DNA of 12,783 nucleotides from Rhodospirillales bacterium (GCA_016195145.1 JACQAF010000246.1:1-12783); one strand, 5' to 3'; counted from the stretch's first letter, positions 1-5,985 are shown. Program-made: numbers and translations. Notes: generated by a model from the sequence alone, not told the origin.

Positions 1-92
1 CAGAAATTGGTCTTGAGGGCGGTCGCCCCGAAGACAATGCCGGCGAGAAAGCCGAGCAGGCTGACTTGGGTGGCGATGGATAAATCCGTCAT
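1..92 (-). CDS. YeeE/YedE-family sulfur transporter, N-terminal fragment
   Basis: This is the first 30 codons of a leftward gene that runs off the window. It begins with ATG at 92-90, preceded by an AAGGAA Shine-Dalgarno (complement of 103-108) about 10 nt upstream. The peptide starts MTDLSIATQVSLLGFLAGIV and continues with GATALKTNF, and the next codon begins TG (Cys or Trp). A hydrophobic first helix ending in a small-residue turn and an N-F-C-like motif is typical of YeeE/YedE proteins, inner-membrane channels for thiosulfate or related sulfur compounds. Members of this family are often coded beside TusA, as here, where tusA diverges 170 bp away. The fragment is short, so the call leans on that neighbour. 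Any other polytopic membrane protein is possible. Confidence 0.6.
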   Translation of the reverse strand, partial: MTDLSIATQVSLLGFLAGIVFGATALKTNF

Positions 93-262
93 TTGGGCCG
101 GTTTCCTTCGTTAGAATGCACACCGCGATACGGCTGGATTATATTTATCTTTACTAATATAATACTTGCCGGTTTCGGCGGACAAGCGCTAACGTTTCAC
201 GTTTACGCAACCACCGCCGCTTAGTGTAGTGGGCCCATACCAACCGAGGAGACGATACAGCC
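93..262. promoter_or_regulatory. Divergent control region of yeeE-like gene and tusA
   Basis: This gap separates two divergent genes. It is much richer in A+T than its surroundings between 138 and 164. A perfect inverted repeat, ATTATATT (138-145) and AATATAAT (156-163), is separated by 10 bp. Each arm contains the -10 consensus TATAAT, on the plus strand at 158-163 and on the minus strand at 143-138. No convincing -35 hexamer sits 16-18 bp upstream of either. One dimeric regulator bound here could control both directions. A sulfide/persulfide-responsive ArsR-type repressor would fit the gene context, but this is inference. Two copies of ACGTTT lie in tandem near 195-205. GAGGAG at 246-251 is the tusA ribosome site. 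Confidence 0.6.
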
Positions 263-487
263 ATGGCGACCGTACTCGATACCAAGGGATTGAACTGCCC
301 CCTGCCGATCCTGCGCGCCAAGAAGGCGATCAAGGATGTTCCAGTGGGTGGCGTATTGCAGGTTCTCGCAACCGATCCCGGCGCGGTCAAGGATTTTGAG
401 GCGTTTTGCCGCTCGACCGGCCAGCAACTCGTCAACTGGAACGAAGCGGGTGGAATTTATACCTTCAATATCAAGAAGGTAGCGTAG
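263..487 (+). CDS. tusA: TusA/SirA-family sulfur carrier protein
   Basis: This 74-residue cytosolic protein has the usual length for TusA. It carries the defining CPxP motif (Cys12-Pro-Leu-Pro15) at the start of the first helix, and Cys12 is the expected persulfide-carrying residue. The small alpha/beta sandwich fold is evident from the pattern LDTKGLNCPLPIL, then LQVLATDPGA, then GIYTFNIKK. TusA proteins pass sulfane sulfur between enzymes. In sulfur oxidisers they work with rhodaneses and YeeE-type importers, and in enterics in tRNA thiolation. The divergent yeeE-like gene and the downstream SoxS-like thioredoxin favour a role in thiosulfate or sulfide handling. ATG at 263 is preceded by GAGGAG with an 11-nt gap, slightly long. 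The next gene starts 9 nt after the stop, so the two are probably co-transcribed. Confidence 0.93.
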   Translation: MATVLDTKGLNCPLPILRAKKAIKDVPVGGVLQVLATDPGAVKDFEAFCRSTGQQLVNWNEAGGIYTFNIKKVA

Positions 488-496
488 GCTTCCGCG

Positions 497-940
497 ATGC
501 TCTCAAGCACAGCGGCTCGTCGGATCGTTATTGCCGGAATCCTGGCGCTGCTGGCGCTGGTTCCGGTTGGGGTCCCGGCTGCCATCGACGCGCCCGCCCG
601 GGGGACCGAACTCGTCCTGTTCGAGGCTGCCGATTGTCCGTGGTGCGCCCGCTGGCATCGTGAAATCGGTCCTATATACCCCCGTACCGAGATATCGGCC
701 CTGCTGCCACTGCGCCGGGTCTATCTCGACCGCAAGGTGCCGGAAGACCTCCGGCACCTGCCGGGGGTCCGCTTCACCCCGACCTTTGTCGCCACGGTCG
801 ATGGCCGGGAAGTCGGCCGGATCGTCGGCTATCCGGGCGACGACCTGTTTTGGGGGCTGATCGAGGACATCTATGCCCGTGCGCGCGTGATGGCGGGGGC
901 GCGCAACGCAGGGGACGCACGCGGGATCGAAAACAACTAG
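497..940 (+). CDS. Secreted SoxS-like thioredoxin-fold protein
   Basis: This 147-residue protein has an N-terminal signal sequence: Arg8-Arg9, a hydrophobic stretch to about residue 24, and probable cleavage near the Ala28-Ala29 pair. The mature part is a short thioredoxin fold with active site Cys47-Pro-Trp-Cys50 and the cis-proline loop FTPTFV (Pro95). A GYPGDDLFW segment near residues 111-119 resembles the C-terminal part of SoxS-type thioredoxins. SoxS proteins keep the sulfur carrier SoxYZ active in the periplasm by thiol reduction, and that job would suit the flanking tusA and yeeE-like genes. No soxXYZABCD gene lies in the window, so the exact partner is unknown. A general periplasmic disulfide reductase is the alternative. 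It starts 9 nt after tusA without a clear Shine-Dalgarno, which suggests translational coupling. Confidence 0.75.
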   Translation: MLSSTAARRIVIAGILALLALVPVGVPAAIDAPARGTELVLFEAADCPWCARWHREIGPIYPRTEISALLPLRRVYLDRKVPEDLRHLPGVRFTPTFVATVDGREVGRIVGYPGDDLFWGLIEDIYARARVMAGARNAGDARGIENN

Positions 941-954
941 ACAGGGAGGCTGCG

Positions 955-1461
955 ATGCAGGTCCGTTCCATTCTCGGGGCGATGTCGATGCTGGCGATGC
1001 TGGCCGGTCCGTCGGTGGCGTCGGCGGAGGAGGCCTTCGCCACCTATCGGTCGCTGACGGTCGATGTGGCGCTCGATCTCGCTCGCGCGGCGTTGAACGA
1101 TTGCCGGCAGAACGGCCACCAGGTGGCTGTGGCGGTGGTTGATCGCTTCGGCGTGACCCAGGTTGTGTTGCGCGACCGCTTCGCCGGCCCGCACACCGTT
1201 ACGACGGCGACCGGCAAGGCGTGGACGGCCGTGAGCTTCCGGACGAATACGACCGAACTTGTCGCGGCGACCGGCCCCGGCATGCCGCAGTCCGGCGTGC
1301 GCGGGCTTCCCGGGGCTACGATTATTGGCGGCGGCTTGATGATCGAGGCCGGCGGCTCGATTGTCGGCGGCATCGGCGTTTCGGGCGCGCCGGGCGGCGA
1401 CGCCGACGATGTTTGCGCCAAGGCCGGAATAGAGAAGATCCGTAATCTCCTCGATTTCTGA
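955..1461 (+). CDS. Secreted GlcG/HbpS-family (DUF336) protein
   Basis: ATG at 955 is chosen because AGGGAGG lies at 943-949, five bases upstream. The open frame extends back to 850, but that part overlaps the previous gene and reads as non-coding. The 168-residue product starts with a signal peptide (MQVRSILGAM to about ASA at 22-24). The GlcG/HbpS fold follows: LTVDVALDLARAAL, then VAVAVVDRFGVTQVVLRDRFAGPHT, then KAWTAVSFRT, and a glycine-rich IIGGGLMIEAGGSIVGGIGV core. The family includes the haem-binding redox sensor HbpS and the glycolate-operon protein GlcG. Its biochemical role in proteobacteria is poorly defined. Here it closes the probable tusA operon, 14 nt after the thioredoxin gene, which suggests a periplasmic redox or haem-linked role in sulfur metabolism. 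Confidence 0.88.
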   Translation: MQVRSILGAMSMLAMLAGPSVASAEEAFATYRSLTVDVALDLARAALNDCRQNGHQVAVAVVDRFGVTQVVLRDRFAGPHTVTTATGKAWTAVSFRTNTTELVAATGPGMPQSGVRGLPGATIIGGGLMIEAGGSIVGGIGVSGAPGGDADDVCAKAGIEKIRNLLDF

Positions 1462-1472
1462 TCGGGGACTAT

Positions 1473-1488
1473 CGGTCGGGAACGACCG
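1473..1488. terminator. Hairpin between convergent genes
   Basis: CGGTCG and CGACCG form a perfect 6-bp stem around a GGAA tetraloop, 11 bp after the stop of the GlcG/HbpS gene and 7 bp before the stop of the facing gene. GGAA is a GNRA-type loop, which would stabilise the RNA hairpin. There is no T-run on either side, so it may act as an mRNA 3'-end stabiliser or a weak bidirectional terminator rather than a classical intrinsic terminator. Confidence 0.45.
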
Positions 1489-1495
1489 GCATGGG

Positions 1496-1843
1496 TTAGC
1501 GAACGCGGCTGAGGCAGCCGACCAGGCGGTCGAGCCGGTCGGTCGCGAACTTTTCCCATAATTCGCTGCACGTGCTGTCCTGGGCGTCGGCGCATCCGCC
1601 ATGCCAATAGGCATGATAGGCGACGAGGAAAGGTTCAAGCGTCGGTTTAAGCTCATGGGTGCGGAAATCGCCCTGCGACCAGCCAATATAGAGGGCGGCT
1701 TTAAGGTACGGCGCGATCCCGGCGTTTGCCGCCGCCAGATCGCGCACCCGCGCCAGACGTTCGATATCCTCTTTCAGAAGCTGGGCGCGGAAGGGACTCG
1801 CTTCCGCCTTGCGTTGGGCGTCGAGGCGTTCGAACAGATGCAT
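1496..1843 (-). CDS. Hypothetical protein, 115 residues
   Basis: I do not recognise this family. The frame has GC-biased third positions and an AGGAG ribosome site 9 nt before ATG (1843-1841), so it is probably a real gene. The product has no signal peptide and no membrane segment. Residues 1-45 are charged and helical in character (HLFERLDAQRKAEASPFRAQ and on through KEDIERLARVRD). The centre is aromatic-rich (ALYIGWSQGDFRTHELKPTL, then VAYHAYWHGG). Three cysteines lie in the C-terminal third (GGCADAQDSTC and VGC), spaced so that a metal site or disulfide is conceivable. It converges on the sulfur operon and diverges from the uronate dehydrogenase-like gene. No function can be assigned. Confidence 0.65.
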   Translation of the reverse strand: MHLFERLDAQRKAEASPFRAQLLKEDIERLARVRDLAAANAGIAPYLKAALYIGWSQGDFRTHELKPTLEPFLVAYHAYWHGGCADAQDSTCSELWEKFATDRLDRLVGCLSRVR

Positions 1844-1880
1844 CGGCGGCGTCTCCTGCGCGGCTCCGGCGATTCAGCAT

Positions 1881-1898
1881 AGCCGCAATCTTGCGGCT
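1881..1898. repeat. 18-bp near-perfect palindrome in divergent gap
   Basis: AGCCGCAA and TTGCGGCT are perfect 8-bp inverted arms with only TC between them. It lies in the 125-bp gap between the leftward unknown gene and the rightward uronate dehydrogenase-like gene, about 38 bp from the former and 70 bp from the latter. The tight centre suits a protein-binding dyad better than an RNA hairpin. An A+T patch at 1934-1940 (AATATAT) could hold a -10 element for the rightward gene. It is a candidate operator only. Confidence 0.4.
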
Positions 1899-1968
1899 TG
1901 CGCCAGCCGCGGTATTCCGGGTTTGATCGACGCAATATATCGCGTGGCTGCAAGGCCGGGGAGGGGTT

Positions 1969-2775
1969 GTGTCCGACCGTTCATACAGGAAAATCCTGCT
2001 CACCGGCGCCGCCGGGCAGCTTGGCCGGTATTTGCGGCCGCAGATGGCGGCGTTATGGCCGCTGCGCAGTTCCGACATCGCCGATCTCGGCCGGGCTCAC
2101 GCCAACGAGGAATGCGTGCGCTGCGACCTAGCCGACCGGGCGGCGGTCGATGCGCTGGTCGCTGACTGCGACGCCATCGTCCATTTCGGCGGGATCTCGG
2201 TCGAGGCGGAGTTCGATGCGCTGCTCGCCGCCAACATCGCCGGGACGTATAACGTCTTCGGGGCCGCGCGCCGGCACGGCGTTCGCCGGGTCGTTTATGC
2301 AAGCTCCAATCACGTCATCGGCTTTTATGGGCGCGGCGAACGCATCGACGCCGACGCGCCGGTCCGCCCGGACACCCTTTACGGCGTGAGCAAGGCGTAT
2401 GGAGAGGCATTGGGTCGGTACTACGCCGACAAATTCGGGCTCGAGATCGCATGCCTGCGCATCGGCACGGCGGCCGAACGGCCAGCGGCGATGCGCCAGC
2501 TCAGCACATGGCTCAGCCATCCCGACCTGCTGCGGCTGATCCGCGCCTGTCTCAATGCGCCCCGGTTCGGTTTCGCCATCGTCTACGGCCAGTCGGCCAA
2601 CGATCGGGGGTGGTGGGACAACGCCAAGGCGGCGCCGATCGGCTTCGATCCGCACGATAATGCCGAGGTGTTCGCCGAAACGATCCTGCGCGCCGGGCCG
2701 CCGGTCGATCCCGACGATCCGGCAGTCAAGTTTCAGGGCGGCGATTTCGCCGCGGCGGGGTATGTCCAGCGCTAG
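1969..2775 (+). CDS. Uronate dehydrogenase-like NAD-dependent SDR
   Basis: This 268-residue protein of the extended short-chain dehydrogenase/epimerase family starts with GTG at 1969 just after a GGGGAGGGG purine run. The N-terminal Rossmann motif is TGAAGQLG (about residues 12-19), and a Tyr-x-x-x-Lys pair appears in LYGVSKAYGEALG. The stretches VVYASSNHVIGFY, ACLRIGTA and LSTWLSHPDLLRLI match the pattern of uronate dehydrogenase (EC 1.1.1.203), which oxidises galacturonate or glucuronate to the aldarolactone with NAD+. The length fits that family (about 265-270). A sugar-lactonase gene faces it tail to tail, supporting a uronate oxidation route, though no isomerase or dehydratase is nearby. 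Another sugar-specific SDR is possible, so the exact substrate is unproven. Confidence 0.78.
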   Translation: MSDRSYRKILLTGAAGQLGRYLRPQMAALWPLRSSDIADLGRAHANEECVRCDLADRAAVDALVADCDAIVHFGGISVEAEFDALLAANIAGTYNVFGAARRHGVRRVVYASSNHVIGFYGRGERIDADAPVRPDTLYGVSKAYGEALGRYYADKFGLEIACLRIGTAAERPAAMRQLSTWLSHPDLLRLIRACLNAPRFGFAIVYGQSANDRGWWDNAKAAPIGFDPHDNAEVFAETILRAGPPVDPDDPAVKFQGGDFAAAGYVQR

Positions 2776-3656
2776 CCGATGAAGCGCGGTTCCGGCAGGC
2801 CGCGCACGCCGGCGGCGAGGGCGAGAATGCACCCGGCCAGCGAATGGTCGCCCGGCATGCCGGGTGGCGGCTGCATCGATGTGACATAGATCGTATCCAG
2901 ATCGGGGCCGCCGAAGCACAGCATCGTCGGTTTGCAGACCGGCAGCGGAATGGTGCGATCGACCCTGCCATCGGGCGTGAAGCGGATCAGCTGCCAGCCG
3001 CCATTGGCGGCGGTCCAGTAGCAACCATCGGCGTCGATGGCCGCGCCGTCCGGCCGGCCTTCAAGCTCGCGCGTCGTGGCGAACACCCGGCGGTTGGAGA
3101 TGATGCCGGCGTCGTGGTCGTAATCGAAGGTCCAGATAGTCTGCACCGCGGCGTGCGAGTCCGAGAGATACATCGTTCGCCCGTCAGGGGAGAACGCGAG
3201 CCCGTTCGACACGATGAGATCGGCCACCGTCGACACGCAATGGCGATCCGTCCCGAACCGGTAAAGTTCGCCTTGCGGCGCCAGCGGATCGGGCGGGTCT
3301 TCCATGGTGCCGGCCCAGAAAAACCGGCCGGCGCGGTCGCACCGACCGTCATTGAACCGGCAGGCGGGATTGTCGGCCAGCGGTTCGGCCATCGCCATGG
3401 TCTCGCCGGTCGTAAAATCGATCCGGAAAAAACCGCTGCGCAAGGCGACGACGGCGCCCGCCGTACGTCGCAGGACGAAGGAGCCGATCGGGGCCGGCAT
3501 GGTCCAGCTCCGGTTGATTCCGGTCGACGGGTCGAAGCGGTTCAGCTTGCAGGCCGGAATATCGACCCAGTAAAGCGAGCGTTCCTCCGGCGACCACACC
3601 GGGCATTCGCCCAATTGTGCGCCGGCCCTGAGGATACAATCGACCGAGATCGCCAT
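2772..3656 (-). CDS. SMP-30/gluconolactonase-family lactonase
   Basis: This 294-residue six-bladed beta-propeller hydrolase is of typical length. The three divalent-metal ligands of the family are visible: Glu17 in GECPVW, Asn151 in VSNGLAFSPDG and Asp203 in RPDGAAID. The substrate-loop motif CRFNDGRCD (Arg101, Asn103) is also present. Such enzymes open sugar lactones (gluconolactone, arabinonolactone, galactarolactone and similar) in the cytosol. There is no signal peptide. The convergent uronate dehydrogenase-like gene makes an aldarolactone a sensible substrate, by inference. The stop codon shares CTAG (2772-2775) with that gene. ATG at 3656 has only a weak purine site upstream. The gene follows the DedA gene on the same strand after 129 bp. 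Confidence 0.88.
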   Translation of the reverse strand: MAISVDCILRAGAQLGECPVWSPEERSLYWVDIPACKLNRFDPSTGINRSWTMPAPIGSFVLRRTAGAVVALRSGFFRIDFTTGETMAMAEPLADNPACRFNDGRCDRAGRFFWAGTMEDPPDPLAPQGELYRFGTDRHCVSTVADLIVSNGLAFSPDGRTMYLSDSHAAVQTIWTFDYDHDAGIISNRRVFATTRELEGRPDGAAIDADGCYWTAANGGWQLIRFTPDGRVDRTIPLPVCKPTMLCFGGPDLDTIYVTSMQPPPGMPGDHSLAGCILALAAGVRGLPEPRFIG

Positions 3657-3755
3657 GAGGTGCTCGCTATCGCTGTCGCGGGGCCGGCCCAGCGCCAGTG
3701 CCGAAGATGACCCGCAAGGATAACAAACCGACCGGTGCGGGAAAACTCACGTTGC

Positions 3756-3767
3756 CGGTCGCGACCG
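3756..3767. repeat. 12-bp perfect palindrome CGGTCGCGACCG
   Basis: This palindrome sits in the 129-bp gap between the DedA gene and the SMP-30 gene, 19 bp beyond the DedA stop codon. With no spacer it cannot form a good RNA hairpin, so a DNA-binding dyad is more plausible. Its half-sites equal those of the hairpin at 1473-1488. In DNA this GC-rich that may be chance. Nothing else notable is seen in the gap. Confidence 0.3.
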
Positions 3768-3785
3768 ATCGGCGGAATTCGTGCG

Positions 3786-4430
3786 TCAGACCGACGAACC
3801 CGAACGTTCGCTTTGCACGGCCAGCGGCGGCGCGCCGGCGGCGGACAGGCGTTTTGCCCGCGCCATCCGGCGTAAATGACGTTTGCGGACGAAAATAAAC
3901 ACTCCGACCGAAAGGGCGAAGATGCCAAGCATGATCAGCCCGAACGTATGCGCGAATTCGCCGAGCATCGACTGAAGCGCCTGTCCGAACAGGTAGCCGA
4001 AACCGGCGAAGCTCAGCGCCCAGACGAAGGCGGCAATGAAATTAAGGGCGGCGAAGCGCAGCGGGTCGAGGCCGCTCAGGCCCATGGCGAAGGACGCGAA
4101 ATTCCGCACCCCGTAAATGAAACGGAACGACAGGATGAACCAGGTGTTATAGGTGCGAAGGAATTCGAGACCGGCATCGACGCCCGGTCGCCAGCGGGGA
4201 AAGCGGAGCAGGATGTCCTGCCCCCAGCGACGGCCGATCCAGAAATAGGTCTGGTCGCCGCAGAAACTGCCGAACCACGCGGTGAGAAACACCGCCGTCC
4301 AGTCGAGGCTGCCTTGATGCGCGGCGAAACCGGCAAAAATGACGAACGTCTCGCCTTCGAAGAAGGTCCAGATAAAAATCAGCGCGTAGATGTAAGCGCC
4401 GTATTCGATGGCGAGCTGTTCAAAATTCAC
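3786..4430 (-). CDS. DedA-family (SNARE-associated) membrane protein
   Basis: This 214-residue integral inner-membrane protein starts with GTG (4430-4428). The DedA signature is present: FFEGETFVIFAG (acidic Glu25 and Glu27 in the first re-entrant segment), FGSFCGDQTYFWIGRRWG (Asp59, Arg67/68) and RFIYGVRNFASFAMG (Arg103, Arg109). About four to five hydrophobic segments are visible, the last near 163-181, followed by a basic tail. DedA proteins are linked to proton motive force maintenance, and several act as scramblases or flippases for lipids such as undecaprenyl phosphate. No substrate can be read from the sequence. No Shine-Dalgarno is evident. Instead an inverted repeat ends 2 bp from the start codon. 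It may share a transcript with the downstream SMP-30 gene, but no functional link is obvious. Confidence 0.9.
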   Translation of the reverse strand: MNFEQLAIEYGAYIYALIFIWTFFEGETFVIFAGFAAHQGSLDWTAVFLTAWFGSFCGDQTYFWIGRRWGQDILLRFPRWRPGVDAGLEFLRTYNTWFILSFRFIYGVRNFASFAMGLSGLDPLRFAALNFIAAFVWALSFAGFGYLFGQALQSMLGEFAHTFGLIMLGIFALSVGVFIFVRKRHLRRMARAKRLSAAGAPPLAVQSERSGSSV

Positions 4431-4432
4431 GG

Positions 4433-4450
4433 AATATCGGCGCGGATATT
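4433..4450. promoter_or_regulatory. Inverted repeat abutting the DedA start codon
   Basis: AATATC (4433-4438) and GATATT (4445-4450) are perfect 6-bp arms around GGCGCG. The element occupies the place where a ribosome site for the GTG start at 4430 would be expected, and none is seen there. It could be an operator overlapping the transcription start of a leaderless message, or an RNA element affecting translation. Both readings are inference. Confidence 0.35.
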
Positions 4451-4600
4451 AAGAGGCCCTGCACAGGGACGATGCGCATGACAGTAACACGCCTGCCGAC
4501 CTGCGCCTAGACGATAAGCCCTCCATCGAAAGCGATAGCGATCGACTTCGGGGTCTGGATGCCAACGATTTATTAACTGCTGTCGGGCGATGCTGGCAGC

Positions 4601-4849
4601 ATGAACCGGGTATTCCTGTTTCTTTCTGCTATAGCACTGTCTGCAGCAGTGCTTGGACCGTTACCGGCCGTGGCCGGCAGCGACAAGGGCGGCGTCGCCC
4701 AAAAGAGCAACGAATTACCGAGCCAGAACCCCGAAGCGACGGCGGTCAATCTACGCAATTCGCTTGTGGTTCACGCCGGTCCGGGCAAGCCCTATATCGG
4801 CGGGGTCTACGCGCCGGCCGCGCCGAACGAGAAGGGCAAGAAGAAATAG
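4601..4849 (+). CDS. Small secreted hypothetical protein, 82 residues
   Basis: The ATG opens a frame with a textbook signal peptide: Arg3, a hydrophobic core from about 4 to 22, and AVA followed by Gly26 as the likely cleavage site. The mature part is only about 57 residues, low in hydrophobics and rich in Gly, Pro, Asn and Lys. It holds SLVVHAGPGKPYIGGVYAP and ends in a lysine cluster (KGKKK). I recognise no family. The Shine-Dalgarno is weak. TATTAA at 4571-4576 could be a -10 element without a good -35. The protein is probably exported to the periplasm as a basic, flexible peptide. Third-position GC is lower than in neighbouring genes. It converges on the cation-efflux gene, with 43 bp between the stops and no strong terminator. 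Confidence 0.65.
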   Translation: MNRVFLFLSAIALSAAVLGPLPAVAGSDKGGVAQKSNELPSQNPEATAVNLRNSLVVHAGPGKPYIGGVYAPAAPNEKGKKK

Positions 4850-4892
4850 ATTATTACGGCGCTCGCCGCCCGGGCACGATTTCCACAACGAT

Positions 4893-5849
4893 CTAGCTCG
4901 ATTTTCTGCCAGCCATCGCGCCATCACTGTCCGGACATGCCCCGTGTTCGACCTGAATCGTCGCGTGCACGATGCCGAAACGCTCGTTCAGCAGGCGCTT
5001 GATTGCGCCCAGCGTCGCTTCAAGGTCGGAATCCTGGCGCACCGTCGCATGCATGGTAAGCATCGGCCGTTCGGCGGTCAGCGACCAGGCATGGACATGG
5101 TGGATGTCTTCCACTGCCGGCACGGCGGCGAGCAACGCGGGTTTCAGGTCGCCGATATTGACCTCGTCGGGCACGCCCTCGATCAGGATATGGCCTGAGC
5201 GGCGGACGATGTCCCACGCGCTCCGCAGAACCAGCACGGCGACGACGACCGACAGGATCGGGTCGATCGGCGCCCAGCCGGTAAACATGATGATCAACGC
5301 CGCGCCGATCACCCCGACCGAACCGAGCAAATCGCCCAGCACATGGAGCATGGCGCCGCGCATGTTGAGGTTGCGATGATCGCCGCGCCGCAGTACGACA
5401 AGGGCGATGACATTGACCAGCAGGCCGATGGCGGCGATGCCCAGCATCGGTCCGGCGAGAATCACGACCGGTTCGAACAGACGGCGCGCCGCCTCGATGA
5501 CGATCCAGCCGGCGACGAGAAACAGGGCGAGGCCGTTGACGAAGGCGGCGAGCACCTGGAAGCGGTGATAGCCGTAGGAACGTCGCGTATCCGACGGCCG
5601 GCGGGCCATGCGAAAGGCGAGCCAGGCGAGGGCGAGGGCCGCCGTATCGGTCATCATGTGGCCGGAATCGGCGAGCAGGGCGAGCGAGCCCGAAAAAATG
5701 CCGCCTGCCGCCTGGGCGATCATGAACCCGCCGGTCAGCCACATCACCCGCAGGATGCGCCGCTCGCTGTCGGCCGTGACCGGCTCGTCGCCGTGGCTGT
5801 GCGCATGGCTGTGATGGTCGTGCGGGCGGTCGCGGCCATCGGCGGGCAT
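4893..5849 (-). CDS. Cation diffusion facilitator (CzcD/ZitB-type) efflux protein
   Basis: This 318-residue inner-membrane antiporter exports divalent metal, probably Zn2+ (also Co2+ or Cd2+), in exchange for protons. The transport site is given by two HxxxD pairs, His64/Asp68 in ADSGHMMTD (TM2) and His169/Asp173 in MLHVLGDLLGS (TM5), the zinc-type pattern. Six hydrophobic segments lie between about 35 and 212. The N-terminus has a histidine-rich stretch (HDHHSHAHSHGDE, 10-22), and the C-terminal cytoplasmic domain (about 213-300) contains VEDIHHVHAWSL, as in dimeric CDF proteins. GAGGA lies 9 nt before ATG at 5849. The gene starts 40 bp downstream of the tRNA-Thr gene on the same strand, with no terminator seen between them, so read-through from the tRNA promoter is possible. 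No metal regulator gene is nearby. Confidence 0.93.
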   Translation of the reverse strand: MPADGRDRPHDHHSHAHSHGDEPVTADSERRILRVMWLTGGFMIAQAAGGIFSGSLALLADSGHMMTDTAALALAWLAFRMARRPSDTRRSYGYHRFQVLAAFVNGLALFLVAGWIVIEAARRLFEPVVILAGPMLGIAAIGLLVNVIALVVLRRGDHRNLNMRGAMLHVLGDLLGSVGVIGAALIIMFTGWAPIDPILSVVVAVLVLRSAWDIVRRSGHILIEGVPDEVNIGDLKPALLAAVPAVEDIHHVHAWSLTAERPMLTMHATVRQDSDLEATLGAIKRLLNERFGIVHATIQVEHGACPDSDGAMAGRKSS

Positions 5850-5888
5850 CGGGCGTTATCCTCGGCTCAGGTGCGGTTGACGGGACGA

Positions 5889-5963
5889 TGGTGCCGGGTG
5901 AGGGGATTGAACCCCCGACCTTCAGTTTACAAAACTGCTGCTCTACCGCTGAGCTAACCCGGC
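5889..5963 (-). tRNA. tRNA-Thr, anticodon TGT
   Basis: Read on the minus strand, the 75-nt gene folds fully. The acceptor stem is GCCGGGT with ACCCGGC, the D stem GCTC/GAGC, and the anticodon arm GCAGT-TTTGTAA-ACTGA. The T arm is GGGGG-TTCAATC-CCCTC, the discriminator base is A, and CCA is encoded (5891-5889). The anticodon TGT reads ACA and related Thr codons. The first anticodon-stem pair (27-43) is a G-A mismatch, and T-stem pair 50-64 is G-T. From memory, the same mismatch occurs in alphaproteobacterial tRNA-Thr(TGT), so the gene is probably functional. Confidence 0.96.
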
Positions 5964-5985
5964 CGGATTCGCGTCGTCCGTGCGC

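Noticed and set aside
850..954. Longer start for the GlcG/HbpS gene
   Set aside because: It overlaps the thioredoxin gene, would bury the signal peptide, and has no ribosome site, whereas ATG 955 has AGGGAGG five bases upstream.
3876..4481. A 201-codon plus-strand frame opposite the DedA gene
   Set aside because: It is charged, low-complexity antisense sequence, while the minus strand has DedA motifs and membrane segments.
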